A stretch of DNA of 52,404 nt from JAVBSC01 sp031547305 (GTDB lineage Bacteria > Desulfobacterota > Desulfovibrionia > Desulfovibrionales > Desulfovibrionaceae): assembly GCA_031547305.1 (NCBI GenBank), contig JAVBSC010000010.1:1-52404 (forward strand), in the 5' to 3' direction. Both the position numbers and the translations under genes were made by a program. Below are positions 1 to 8,591 of this stretch, in pieces; position 1 is the first letter of the stretch; each line of letters opens with the position of its first letter. The notes beneath the pieces were generated by a model. It was not told where the DNA came from, did no database searches, and saw nothing but the letters and a program-made list of their open reading frames with translations.

Positions 1-75
1 CTTCTTTACGGGATCTTGCTGGACATTTTTATCTATATCTGGCCCAGACAAAACCAAAACCTGCAACGAGCCTGA
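1..75 (+). CDS. C-terminal end of a membrane protein (partial)
   Basis: Reading from base 1 in frame 1 gives 24 codons rich in Leu, Ile, Tyr and Phe that look like the end of a membrane helix, then a polar tail ending in Gln-Arg-Ala and a TGA stop. A strong terminator follows directly. The start lies outside the window, so the family cannot be named. Support is the hydrophobic composition and the terminator placement; this is inference. Confidence 0.45.
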   Translation, partial: LLYGILLDIFIYIWPRQNQNLQRA

Positions 76-91
76 CATCTTTCCAAAAGAC

Positions 92-130
92 ACAAAGCCC
101 GGATTTGGCTTGGCCAAATCCGGGCTTTGT
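92..130 (+). terminator. Perfect 18-bp hairpin after the partial gene
   Basis: Bases 92-109 are the exact reverse complement of 113-130, with a 3-base loop. The hairpin lies 17 bases after the stop of the partial gene. It has no T-run of its own but is followed by a second hairpin that does, so the pair probably acts as a tandem transcription end. Confidence 0.6.
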
Positions 131-140
131 CAGCAGTCTG

Positions 141-167
141 AAGCCCAGGTAATTCCTGGGCTTTTTT
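141..167 (+). terminator. Rho-independent terminator
   Basis: The arms aagcccagg (141-149) and cctgggctt (155-163) pair perfectly over a 5-base loop and run into six Ts. This is a classical intrinsic terminator for rightward transcription of the partial gene at the left edge. Confidence 0.75.
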
Positions 168-287
168 GTTGCTTACACTTTTCTTACTGGCTTTGGCATA
201 GGGTGCCAGAAGCCATCTCATAATCAAAACCGGGGCAATTTTAGAAAATTTCTAGACTTTTGACTCTATTTCCCTCACGAACGTGAA

Positions 288-692
288 ATGGATACCACCA
301 ATGAGCAATGGGAACGACTCGCCCCACTTCTGCCAGATACTCCAAAGGGGCCGAGAGGACAGGGCAGGCCGGTGCTTAATGAGCCCCGCGCCATAGTGAA
401 GGCGACCGCTAGATGCCGCGCCCACCTGGCGACGCTTTCGGAAAAAGCCCGCGCCGCCAGAACGCCTGAAAAAATACCGCTGCCGAGGCACAACGCGCCG
501 ATGGGAATGCCCGCCGGCATACGCAGCAACAGGGCCGGGGGCTGTGTCTGGCCTGCTCCCATGCTGAATCCAGCCCACAGCGTAAGGCCGTTGTATCCTA
601 CGAATTTTTCCGCTATTAATCCACAGCGCCACAGGAAAGTTTACGACTTGGCTGTGTGCGGGGAGCATTTAACATCCGAATGTGCAAAATGA
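288..692 (+). pseudogene. IS5-type transposase remnant (N-terminal fragment)
   Basis: The first 35 or so codons, from ATG at 288, read MDTTNEQWERLAPLLP and then a GQGRP stretch. This is the typical start of IS5-family DDE transposases, including the W-x-x-L-x-P-L-L-P signature. After about base 395 the similarity stops: the frame runs on into unrelated Arg/Ala-rich sequence with no catalytic D, D or E regions. The opposite strand of the middle part (about 390-540) reads as a hydrophobic Gly/Ala-rich stretch, so a piece of another gene may have been inserted or joined here. Full-length relatives are several times longer. It is a dead fragment marking past insertion-sequence activity next to the AT-rich repeat-protein gene. 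Confidence 0.6.
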
Positions 693-720
693 AGTAAAGC
701 CTCAGGGGAGGCGAATTAAT

Positions 721-1617
721 ATGAGTAAGAAACAGGCTGAAATAGAACAAATACGTGAAGTTATGAATGACTATAAACGTGTTTTAGACAGAAAAACCGA
801 GAATATAAACACGAACACTTTTCCAGTTTTAGCTTTTACCCTGAATAAAGATAAGAAATCCTATTCGACAGCTCGGCAGCGCGGCGATTTTGCTGTAACA
901 GAAAAAATAGAAGTTCCAGAATGCTATGAAGGCAAACCCGTTACGCGTATAGGCGACGGCTCGTTTTTATTCAGCAACGCTAAAGAGATCACAATTCCTA
1001 AAACGGTTACGCATATTGAAGTAGGTGAGGAGTATAATGCGTTTTCGCTATGCAGAAATCTGGCCGTTATAAACGTACGTCCCGAAAATATGCATTATAG
1101 TTCAATAAATGGTGTTTTGTTTAATAAAGATCAAACGTCTTTAATAAAGTGTCCGGAAAATTACGACTGTCCGATTTATGAAATACCGCAGGGTGTCACG
1201 GTTATAGGGAACATAGCATTTTCAGATTGTAAAAACATTACGGAAGTTACTATCCCTGAAAGTGTAACAGAAATGGGAATGGGCGCGTTTATCCGTTGCA
1301 ACCTTAGGCGCGTTGCCATCCCAAAATTTATTAAAATTATTAATTATTTTGCCTTTTATTACTGCTCAAACCTCGCTGAGGTAACCATTTCGGATGGCGC
1401 ACAGCGGATTGAAAATCATTCATTTGCTAATTGCCGCAGCCTTACGCAAATAACAATCCCCGCAAGTGTGGAAAAAATCGGCGGTAGAGTTTTTACAGCC
1501 AGTTACAATCTTGCTGCCGCATATGCAAAAGACATAAGTAAAAAGCCTGCTGGTTGGTCAAAAGACTGGAATTTGATAGACCACGGCCACAGGGTAAAAG
1601 CATATTGGAACCAATAA
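721..1617 (+). CDS. Leucine-rich repeat protein, BspA type (LRR_5)
   Basis: This encodes about 298 residues. From about residue 75 it carries repeated units of the form I-G-x-x-x-F-x-x-C-x-x-(I/L)-x-x-(V/I)-x-I-P, with phrases such as EITIPKTVTHIE, EVTIPESVTEMG and QITIPASVEKIG. This is the BspA-like leucine-rich repeat used in surface or protein-binding proteins of host-associated anaerobes. There is no signal peptide or membrane anchor; the N-terminus is charged and helical. The start at 721 is chosen over an in-frame ATG at 682 because gggagg lies just upstream. The gene is clearly AT-rich compared with its neighbours and sits beside a transposase fragment, which suggests horizontal acquisition. 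Its ligand is unknown. Confidence 0.8.
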   Translation: MSKKQAEIEQIREVMNDYKRVLDRKTENINTNTFPVLAFTLNKDKKSYSTARQRGDFAVTEKIEVPECYEGKPVTRIGDGSFLFSNAKEITIPKTVTHIEVGEEYNAFSLCRNLAVINVRPENMHYSSINGVLFNKDQTSLIKCPENYDCPIYEIPQGVTVIGNIAFSDCKNITEVTIPESVTEMGMGAFIRCNLRRVAIPKFIKIINYFAFYYCSNLAEVTISDGAQRIENHSFANCRSLTQITIPASVEKIGGRVFTASYNLAAAYAKDISKKPAGWSKDWNLIDHGHRVKAYWNQ

Positions 1618-1629
1618 ATAAATTTTAAT

Positions 1630-1814
1630 TTAGGTGTAAGTGGGCACTTGGAGAGGCAGCGTTTTTACTCCTTCTATGGTCATAAACATTTCGCCGTCAG
1701 CTTCGGCGCCAGCGTGGGCTCAGGGCACGGCGATGTTGCGTTTGCCGCAGACCTCCACCGCTATCCACGTTTTGATCCGCTTATAAGGGGGTCTCCCGCC
1801 GGCTATGGGCGCGA
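1630..1814 (-). pseudogene. Possible leftward gene remnant with an in-frame TGA
   Basis: On the minus strand the sequence just beyond the DVU_1557-like gene reads as one frame (about 60 codons) interrupted by a single TGA near 1720. The two halves are roughly GGRPPYKRIKTWIAVEV... and AHAGAEADGEMFMTIEG..., ending in TAA at 1630-1632. I do not recognise the product. It could be a decayed gene end or chance. It occupies the place where further maturation genes of the aldehyde oxidoreductase cluster would be expected, but it does not resemble them. Confidence 0.2.
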
Positions 1815-2018
1815 TCACTTGTCTTCCAAATCGGTTTCCACAAGCTTCACTTTGCTCTTGACCAGTTCTTCGGAAAGATAGACCTGGCCGCACTGCGGGC
1901 ATTTAGGCAGTTCGGCGGAAAAATTATGGCCGAGGTAAGCGAAGGTGACAACGCCGGTTTCCAGCGGCACGTCGCACTTACAGCACACAAGTTTTTGAGG
2001 AGAGGAAGGTTCCGTCAT
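1815..2018 (-). CDS. Small zinc-ribbon redox protein, DVU_1557 family
   Basis: This is a 67-residue protein with two C-x-x-C pairs (CCKC near residue 12 and CPQC near residue 40) in a compact zinc- or iron-binding fold, and a charged C-terminus. It matches the small redox protein that follows the aldehyde oxidoreductase and its FAD/Fe-S partner in Desulfovibrio. The start has a good ribosome site (aagggtgag) and lies 48 bases after the stop of the FAD/Fe-S gene, so it is the last recognisable gene of the operon. The role is not established; assembly or electron transfer for the molybdenum enzyme is an inference from context. The genes that usually continue this cluster are absent here. Confidence 0.75.
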   Translation of the reverse strand: MTEPSSPQKLVCCKCDVPLETGVVTFAYLGHNFSAELPKCPQCGQVYLSEELVKSKVKLVETDLEDK

Positions 2019-2066
2019 ATCTCACCCTTGAAGAGAGGAAACTGGGAAAAGAAAAAAACGAAGCGG

Positions 2067-4316
2067 TCATCCGCCGATGACCATGCGGTGCGCATAGGTG
2101 TTATGCAGCACGAAGCCGGTCTTGTCGCCGGCGTAGGTCACCCAATAGGTAATAATCCCGATTTGCAGATGCCCGGAGTAAAGACCGGTTGAGGTATCCA
2201 GAACCTTTTCGCCGCTTTCTTCGCAGTGACGGACGGTTGCCCTGACGTCCTCTTCCAGAATCAGTTCGCGGTCCATTTTTGTAACCAGTTCCGGCGCAAT
2301 GGTCAGGCGCATGGCATCCTTATCTCCTTGCCGGCGTTGGCCGGCGATATCCCGGTCGGCGGCGAAATGCTCTTTAAGGATAAGCCTGTTGGCTCTCTGC
2401 TGCGACAGTGAAGGCGGTTTGCGGTCGGAGGGGTTCCGGGTGAACAGCACGTCTAGAATATGCCTGGCCGGCTTGCCGGACGAGGCGAAAATATCCCGGC
2501 AGTTCGTGCAGTATGTAATATATTCGGCGGTATGTTCATTGATGCGCTTGGCGACAATGGCATCGGCCAATTCCTGGTTGGCCGCGTAAATATTGCCGCC
2601 GAAACTGCAACAGCGGGCAAGGTCCGGCGAACCGCCGTCATCCTCCAGGCGAAGGCCGGCTTTTCGAGCAAGAAGCCTTACGCTTTGCCGCATAGCGGGG
2701 TCTTTTCCGCTTGAGCATGGGTCATAAATAAATACAGGTTCATCAGCGGGTTGAAGGGCAGGTTCCGGGCAGTCCTCGGCCAAAAATTCGTACAGGGAAA
2801 CCTGATTGATTTCCGGGAACCGGCGGGCAAGGGTCTTCCGGCAGGAAGGGCAGCCGATGATGAGCCGGGGACTCCCGGCCCGTAACCAGTCCATGCGCAA
2901 GCCATGCAGAACGCCGTCCAGCCGCGCCTCATCGCCGTCCCATTCCGCCGGAATGCCGCAACAAGCCAGCAACAGCGCGGTATCCGGATGCTTTTCACAA
3001 AGATAGGCGTAGGTTTTCAGCACATAGGCCGGGTCAGACGCCCCGAGCCGGCAGCCAGGAAAAAAAAGCAGGGAGCTGCCGCCTTCGCCCTGGGGAAGAT
3101 GGAGCAACCTGCCGGCCGAGTTCGCATGGTCCATGTCCCGCAGCCAAAAGTCATGAAAAGCCTTGGGGAGGGAGCCGTCTTTATGCAACTGGCGGCGCGC
3201 CTCCAGGATACAGCGTTCCATGTCCACCCCCACCGGGCAGACAGTTTCGCACAAGCCGCACTGTGTGCAACTGTTGACCAGACGTTGCGCCACCCGTTCC
3301 GTAAGCCGCTCGATAACGTTGAGGCTTGAGGTAATGTCGGTGGCAATCTTTGCCGGATACGTCAGGAAGTGTTGCATAAGCTCGCAATTATCCCGGCATT
3401 CCGAACAGTTGCAGCGCAGGCACCGCTTGCTTTCAGCAATGGCTTCTTCTTTGGACGGCGTACCCGCATCGTGAATCTCCGCCGGCATACGAGCTACGGG
3501 AAGCGAGTAAAAAGCCGTGTGGAGCGCGGGCCTGGTGAAGGTTTCCGGCATGCCGTCCATGGCGCCTACTTTCAAAAATTTTTCTATGGAGTGCGATGCG
3601 CGCACGCCGTGTTCTATAGACCTCACCGGATCGGCCCCAAGTAGTCCCCCGCCAAGGAAAACTCCGTTCCGGGCGGTTCCCAGAGAGTTTGCGTCAACAG
3701 ATGCGAGCAGGCCGAAATCCGTCCCGCTTCCGCCTGTAGCGATGTACACGGCATCCGCAGAGGCCTCGGCCTCGTCCAGGGACGCGATCCGGGTGGAAAG
3801 CCGGAGGTCATACTCCACAGCGGAGAACTGCAACTCCAGTTCCCCAAGAACGATTTCCGGCGGCAGCATTTCCAGCAGGCGGCCCCCCGGTCGGCCGGCG
3901 GCTTCGTACACCGTCACGCCGTAGTTGCGGGACGCCAGCTTCAATGCGCAGCTCAAGCCGCTTAGCCCGGCCCCGATAACGGCGACGGAGAATGTTTTTT
4001 TGGGCACATTGTACTGGATCGGGGCGTTGTCCCTGGTCAGAGCGACGCAGGACGCCTCCAGCATTTTAAGAAAGACGGCCTCGTCATGTCCGCATCGGAC
4101 GCAGACCTTTCCGCAGGGCTGATGGCATACCCGGCTGACGATGGCGGGGAAAAGCGCGTGATTTCTGTATATCCGGTAAGCGCCGCTAAAATTCCCCAGC
4201 TGTATTTTTTCGATCATGCCCCGCACGTCAAGCCCCAGAGGGCAGGCGTGGGTGCAGGGCGGGGGGCGGTCCCGGAAACACCGTGCGGAAAAGGCGGAGA
4301 AGTCGATGGTATCCAT
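2067..4316 (-). CDS. FAD/NAD-linked dicluster Fe-S oxidoreductase with CCG domains (DVU_1558 type)
   Basis: About 749 residues. The order is: an N-terminal Fe-S region (C-T-H-A-C-P, then CHQPCGKVC) as in glutamate synthase small subunits; an FAD-binding fold (VIGAGLSGLSCALKL near residue 115); a Cys-rich segment (CLRCNCSECRDNC); a ferredoxin-like CTQCGLCETVCPVGVD site; then two HdrD/GlpC-like CCG regions (LACCGIP and RCCSFGGN); and a C-terminal domain of about 90 residues. This architecture suits moving electrons between a flavin, Fe-S clusters and a dithiol or quinone-type acceptor. It follows the aldehyde oxidoreductase and probably takes its electrons. ATG at 4316 is preferred; an upstream TTG at 4367 would add 17 atypical residues. 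Acceptor and physiological direction are unknown. Confidence 0.8.
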   Translation of the reverse strand: MDTIDFSAFSARCFRDRPPPCTHACPLGLDVRGMIEKIQLGNFSGAYRIYRNHALFPAIVSRVCHQPCGKVCVRCGHDEAVFLKMLEASCVALTRDNAPIQYNVPKKTFSVAVIGAGLSGLSCALKLASRNYGVTVYEAAGRPGGRLLEMLPPEIVLGELELQFSAVEYDLRLSTRIASLDEAEASADAVYIATGGSGTDFGLLASVDANSLGTARNGVFLGGGLLGADPVRSIEHGVRASHSIEKFLKVGAMDGMPETFTRPALHTAFYSLPVARMPAEIHDAGTPSKEEAIAESKRCLRCNCSECRDNCELMQHFLTYPAKIATDITSSLNVIERLTERVAQRLVNSCTQCGLCETVCPVGVDMERCILEARRQLHKDGSLPKAFHDFWLRDMDHANSAGRLLHLPQGEGGSSLLFFPGCRLGASDPAYVLKTYAYLCEKHPDTALLLACCGIPAEWDGDEARLDGVLHGLRMDWLRAGSPRLIIGCPSCRKTLARRFPEINQVSLYEFLAEDCPEPALQPADEPVFIYDPCSSGKDPAMRQSVRLLARKAGLRLEDDGGSPDLARCCSFGGNIYAANQELADAIVAKRINEHTAEYITYCTNCRDIFASSGKPARHILDVLFTRNPSDRKPPSLSQQRANRLILKEHFAADRDIAGQRRQGDKDAMRLTIAPELVTKMDRELILEEDVRATVRHCEESGEKVLDTSTGLYSGHLQIGIITYWVTYAGDKTGFVLHNTYAHRMVIGG

Positions 4317-4399
4317 GATGCGCTCAGACGAGAAAAGGAGAGTATGGGAATAGCCCGTCAATTTCAACGTGTCGGAAAGCGTTGTTGCCCGAGCTTCCG

Positions 4400-4433
4400 G
4401 CCCGCCGGGGGTATTTCCTTACCCCCGGCGGGC
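4400..4433 (-). promoter_or_regulatory. Strong intercistronic hairpin between mop and the FAD/Fe-S gene
   Basis: Bases 4400-4412 and 4421-4433 form a perfect 13-bp GC-rich stem with an 8-base loop in the 140-base gap between the two genes. No T-run follows on the minus strand, so it is not a standard terminator. It may protect the 3' end of the upstream mop message or partly reduce read-through, giving more Mop than electron-transfer partner; that role is inferred. Confidence 0.5.
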
Positions 4434-4455
4434 TCCGGCGCATTCTCCGGGCCGC

Positions 4456-7284
4456 TTATCGCTGCACAGGGTTTGCTTTGAGTTCATCCAAGGTATCGTA
4501 CAAATCGGAACCCAGGAAGTATTTTTTCGGCCGCGGGTCTTCACCCGCTTCCTTGCGTTTCAACAGGTCCTTTACCTTGTCGGGCTTGGCGGGGATGTCG
4601 TATATCCGCACGCCCGCCGCGTTATAAATGGCGTTAAGGACGGAGACGTGCCCGGAGGACTGGAACAGCTCTGAGCAGCCCGAAGAGCCGAAGGGGCCGA
4701 AAGGCCGGGGCGTTTCCTGGTAGATCAGCTTGATGTCGTCAGGGATGTCCTGGATATAGGGAATGCCCGCCCCTGCCGGTGTGGCGTGGCGCTTGAGGTC
4801 GTCATAATCCTCGGACAGGGCGTAGCCGATGGTGTGGGAAATGCCCCCGTACGCCTGTCCCTCCACAGCCAGGATATTGCCGATCTTGCCGACGTCGAAC
4901 GATACCGTGTGGCTGACGACCTTCGTTCCGCCCGACTCCACATCGACTTCCACTTTGCTCAGAAACACCCCGTAAGTATAGGCCTGCGCCGGGTCGCCCA
5001 GGCCCGTATTGGGATCGATGGGAGTGCCCGTGCCTGTGGTTTCGAAGACGCCGCGATACCTGGTGGGAATGCCTTCGGCCGTCATCTCCTCATAGGTGCG
5101 GTATGAACCGTCCGCCTTGCGCATGGCGTCCATAAGCCGGCCGGCCGCATTGATAGTGGCGTTCCCGGCCATGTAATGGCTGCGGCTTGCGGCCGCGATG
5201 CCCGTGTTGGGGCAAACATGGCTGTCGTTCATCATCAGGCGGATTTGCTCGGGCTTAATTCCCAAAGGCCGCAAGGCCTCATGCGTCAGCGTCAGCGTGC
5301 CGATGTCTCCGCCCTGCCCTTGATCTTCCCAGGTGTTGTAGTGGGTGATGGTTCCGTCCGGGTTCAGCTCCAGATCGATTTCCGCCCGGTCAAAGGCCCC
5401 GAGAGTAACGGTAAAACCGCCGCAGCAAATGCCGACGCCGCGCCTTATGGCCCCTTCCGTCTCTTCTTTTGCCCACTTGACGGCTTCGTCGTAGTAGGGG
5501 CGGATTTTATCCATCAGGTCCGCCATGGGGTACTCTTTGTACGGAGCCCCGCTGGTGTTGACGGCCCCTGGCCTGGCGACGTTCCGGTAGCGGAATTCAA
5601 AGGGGTCCATGCCCATTTTTTCCGCCAGCATATCCACAAGCTGCTCGGAACAGGTGTAAGCCTGGCAGGAGCCGAACCCCCGGTAGGAGGTGCCGAAATT
5701 GTGGTTGGTCGTGGTTACGCGGCATAGGCCGGTAATATTGGGAATGTCATAAGGGAAGCCGAAAAAGCGAATTATTTTTTCCATAAGCTCATGGGCGATT
5801 TCCGTATAGGCCCCGTGGTCGACGCCGATATCAAACTCAAGAGCCGTCAGTTTGCCGTCCTTGTCGCAGGCCAGGCGGCCATTGGAGTAAGACGGCGTGC
5901 GCTTGCCGCTGTAGTGCTGATGCTCTTCCCAGCTCATGGTCAGGGTTACGGGCTTGTTCACGACCATCAGACAGGCCGCCGCCAAGGCGAAGCTGCCCGG
6001 AGAGGTCGCCCAGCCGAAGCTCGCTCCGGTCGGGTTTTCGATCATCCGGATTTTTTCCATGGGGATGCCCAGTCCGTTGGCAATGCCCGCACGGTTCCAC
6101 TCCACGCTCTGGGTCTTGCAGTGAATGGTCAGCTCGCCGTCCACGCCCCAATAAGCCTGGACAATATCTCCTTCAATGCTCAGGTGCGGTTCGCGGCTGG
6201 AATGGAAACTGCCGCCGACCGAGCAGAATGATTCCTCAATGACGTCTTCCGCTCTTTTGCCCTTGAACAGCGGTTGCATGAGGAAGGTATTTTTCGATTC
6301 CCCGTAAATATTCAGGGCATCCGGGGCCACCGCATCCAGAAAGTTCATGTATTCCGGCAACGGCTCGATTTCTACCGTAACGGCTTTGGCGGCTTCGCGC
6401 GCCTGCCGCTCCGTGGCGGCCACGACCACCGCCACCACGTCGCCGTAGCGGACGATTTTTTTGTCGGCGATGATCGGCCTTTCAAAACCGTTCATGGTGC
6501 TGCGCGGGTGGGTTATGGGAACCATGATCCGGTTGGTTCCCTTCACGTCTTTTGCCGTTACCACCTTGACCACGCCTTCCATCCCCTCCGCAACGGAAGT
6601 GTCTATGGACAGGATTTTGGCGTGCGAGGAAATTTTCGGTTGGACAACGGCCAGGTGCAGTGTTTCCGAAGGCATCTTCATCTTGATGTCGTCGCCGTAA
6701 TCGCAAAGGCCGGTGACTTTGGCCAGGGCGGCTGGACGCGGGTATTTTGTGCCGTATATGGCGCCCCCGTCCTCTTTGTGGGTGATGTCTTCCATCGAGG
6801 CTTCGCCGCGCAGGACTTTCGCGGCGGCCATAACAGCGTCCACCAGGGGTTTATAGCCCGTGCAGCGGCAAAGGTTTCTGTTTTTCTGGAACCAGGCGCG
6901 CACCTCTTCCCGGCTCGGGTCCGGATTTTGGTCAAGCAGACCCTTGGCGGATATGATGAAGCCGGGGGAACAGAAGCCGCATTGTACGCCGCCGTAAGTG
7001 ATCCAGGCCTGCTGCAGCGGATGCAGGTTGCCGGGAGAGCCAAGGCCTTCAATAGTGGTAATTTCACTGCGCTCTGGAACATTTTTCATTTTCCGGTTGC
7101 ACGAGCGGACCACTTTTCCGTCGACCAGCACCGAACAGGCGCCGCACTGGCCGGCATTACAGCCGATTTTGGTTCCCGTTAGCCCCAGCCTGCGTAAGAC
7201 ATCCGCAAGGCTGTCCTTCTCAGGCTCGCAGATGATCATCTTGTCGGCCCCGTTTATTTTCAAAAAGAGTCTGGCTAGCTGCAT
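4456..7284 (-). CDS. mop: Molybdenum aldehyde oxidoreductase (Mop type)
   Basis: This 942-residue, single-chain enzyme of the xanthine oxidase family oxidises aldehydes to carboxylic acids at a molybdopterin cytosine dinucleotide centre. Residues 1-80 form a plant-type [2Fe-2S] domain (Cys42, 47, 50, 62) and 90-150 the second [2Fe-2S] domain (Cys102, 105, 139, 141). The remainder is the Mo-binding part, with GQGGDIG and the catalytic glutamate at about 872 in the phrase PFGSSGCSEL. It lines up along its length with Desulfovibrio gigas Mop and has about 35 extra residues at the C-terminus. As in that enzyme there is no FAD domain, so electrons must leave through the Fe-S clusters, probably to the next gene product. 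The start ATG follows aaggaat. It lies 101 bases after the alcohol dehydrogenase. Confidence 0.93.
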   Translation of the reverse strand: MQLARLFLKINGADKMIICEPEKDSLADVLRRLGLTGTKIGCNAGQCGACSVLVDGKVVRSCNRKMKNVPERSEITTIEGLGSPGNLHPLQQAWITYGGVQCGFCSPGFIISAKGLLDQNPDPSREEVRAWFQKNRNLCRCTGYKPLVDAVMAAAKVLRGEASMEDITHKEDGGAIYGTKYPRPAALAKVTGLCDYGDDIKMKMPSETLHLAVVQPKISSHAKILSIDTSVAEGMEGVVKVVTAKDVKGTNRIMVPITHPRSTMNGFERPIIADKKIVRYGDVVAVVVAATERQAREAAKAVTVEIEPLPEYMNFLDAVAPDALNIYGESKNTFLMQPLFKGKRAEDVIEESFCSVGGSFHSSREPHLSIEGDIVQAYWGVDGELTIHCKTQSVEWNRAGIANGLGIPMEKIRMIENPTGASFGWATSPGSFALAAACLMVVNKPVTLTMSWEEHQHYSGKRTPSYSNGRLACDKDGKLTALEFDIGVDHGAYTEIAHELMEKIIRFFGFPYDIPNITGLCRVTTTNHNFGTSYRGFGSCQAYTCSEQLVDMLAEKMGMDPFEFRYRNVARPGAVNTSGAPYKEYPMADLMDKIRPYYDEAVKWAKEETEGAIRRGVGICCGGFTVTLGAFDRAEIDLELNPDGTITHYNTWEDQGQGGDIGTLTLTHEALRPLGIKPEQIRLMMNDSHVCPNTGIAAASRSHYMAGNATINAAGRLMDAMRKADGSYRTYEEMTAEGIPTRYRGVFETTGTGTPIDPNTGLGDPAQAYTYGVFLSKVEVDVESGGTKVVSHTVSFDVGKIGNILAVEGQAYGGISHTIGYALSEDYDDLKRHATPAGAGIPYIQDIPDDIKLIYQETPRPFGPFGSSGCSELFQSSGHVSVLNAIYNAAGVRIYDIPAKPDKVKDLLKRKEAGEDPRPKKYFLGSDLYDTLDELKANPVQR

Positions 7285-7385
7285 AATTATTCCTTTTAGC
7301 GAGGAGACTTGTTAATTTTTGGGGGGGGCGTCACGCCCCCCCGGCGGAGCTTGGGGCGGCAGCCCAAATTTAATGAGGCCGGCCC

Positions 7386-8492
7386 CTAGCTGACTTTCAA
7401 AACTCCCTTGATCACCTTGCCGTGGTGCAGGTCTTCAATGGCTTTGTTTATTTGTTCAAATTCATAGAAGGTCACCAGTCTGTCGATGGGGAACTTGCCC
7501 TTGAGGTATTGCCCGACCAACTGGGGCAGAAAGACCTGCCCCACGGAGTTGCCTTGTATGACCCCCGCGAACTGCTTGCCCTTCGTCATGATGTCCATGA
7601 GGTTAAAGGTAATTTCCCTGTCCAGGGGCCCCATGCCCACAGTGGCGCACCGGCCCATATGAGTAAGGGCTTCCACTCCCTGGCGGATGAGCGACGGAAT
7701 GCCCGTGGTGTCGAAAATGTGCTGGATGCCCATGGGGCCGGCGATGTCGCGAATAGCCTGGGTGACGTTGGGGGTTTCCTTGGGGTTGACGGTGTGCGTG
7801 GCCCCGAGTTCCTTGGCCAGCTTAAGTTTTTCCGGGACTACGTCCACGGCGATGATTTTACCCGCGCCGACGAGGTTGGCGGCCATAAGGCCGCACAGCC
7901 CCACGCTGCCGACGCCGAAAACCGCCACGTCTTCTCCCATGCGGACATTCAGGGAATTGATGACCGCTCCCGCGCCGGTCTGAAAGCCGCAGCCCAGGGA
8001 GCCGAAGTATTCAAGGCCCTTGTCCGACTCAAGCTTGACCAGATTGCGGGTGGTGGCCATGGAGTAAGTTGCGAAGGAAGACTGGCCGAAGAAGGGGGCC
8101 CAGATGGTTTCTTTCCCCTTGCGCAGGGGCGAGGTGCCGTCGGCGCGCATGCAGCCGAATGACAGCGGCCCCAGGAATTCGCAATATGTGGGGTGCCCCG
8201 AGCGGCAAAAGTTGCACTGCCCGCAGGAATCGTAATACATGATGACCGGGTCGCCCTCTTTGAACCCGCGTACGGACTTGCCCACCTTGGCGACATAGCC
8301 GGCGCCCTCGTGCCCCAGCACGGCGGGCATAGGGGTGGGGAATTCCTGGGCCTGAATGGCTACATCCGTATGGCATACGCCGACGTAGCCGACTTTGACC
8401 ATTACCTCGTCATCGCGCGGGTCTTCCATTTCCAGTTCCTCAATGATCAAGGGGGCGTTTTTTTCACGCAGTACAGCGGCTTTGATAAGCAT
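7386..8492 (-). CDS. Zinc-dependent alcohol dehydrogenase, aryl/benzyl-alcohol type
   Basis: A 368-residue medium-chain dehydrogenase that oxidises an alcohol to an aldehyde with NAD. Visible residues are the catalytic zinc ligands Cys40, His61 (in GHEGAG) and a Cys near 168, the structural zinc set Cys90, 93, 96 and 104 (CGQCNFCRSGHPTYC), and the nucleotide-binding GVGSVGLCG near residue 190 followed by an acidic AVDVVP strand, which favours NAD over NADP. The long-loop class resembles aryl-alcohol and class III enzymes. It is directly upstream of the aldehyde oxidoreductase in the same operon, which would use its product. The true substrate (ethanol, longer or aromatic alcohols) cannot be read from sequence. 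Confidence 0.88.
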   Translation of the reverse strand: MLIKAAVLREKNAPLIIEELEMEDPRDDEVMVKVGYVGVCHTDVAIQAQEFPTPMPAVLGHEGAGYVAKVGKSVRGFKEGDPVIMYYDSCGQCNFCRSGHPTYCEFLGPLSFGCMRADGTSPLRKGKETIWAPFFGQSSFATYSMATTRNLVKLESDKGLEYFGSLGCGFQTGAGAVINSLNVRMGEDVAVFGVGSVGLCGLMAANLVGAGKIIAVDVVPEKLKLAKELGATHTVNPKETPNVTQAIRDIAGPMGIQHIFDTTGIPSLIRQGVEALTHMGRCATVGMGPLDREITFNLMDIMTKGKQFAGVIQGNSVGQVFLPQLVGQYLKGKFPIDRLVTFYEFEQINKAIEDLHHGKVIKGVLKVS

Positions 8493-8591
8493 GTGAAACT
8501 CCTTAGTAATGTTTGGCTCGTCGGCGGCAATGGCCGCCGGCGCGTCCGGTTAACAAGTCGTCATGCGTTAATACGTATGCCGGCGGGGTTA

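Noticed and set aside
252..668. Minus-strand frame of 138 codons near the transposase remnant
   Set aside because: It overlaps the IS5 fragment and shows no family similarity; the plus-strand start is a better explanation.
7310..7360. Intrinsic terminator after the alcohol dehydrogenase
   Set aside because: The gggggggcgtcacgccccccc palindrome is followed by As, not Ts, on the minus strand, and the genes on both sides are co-oriented; operon read-through is more likely.
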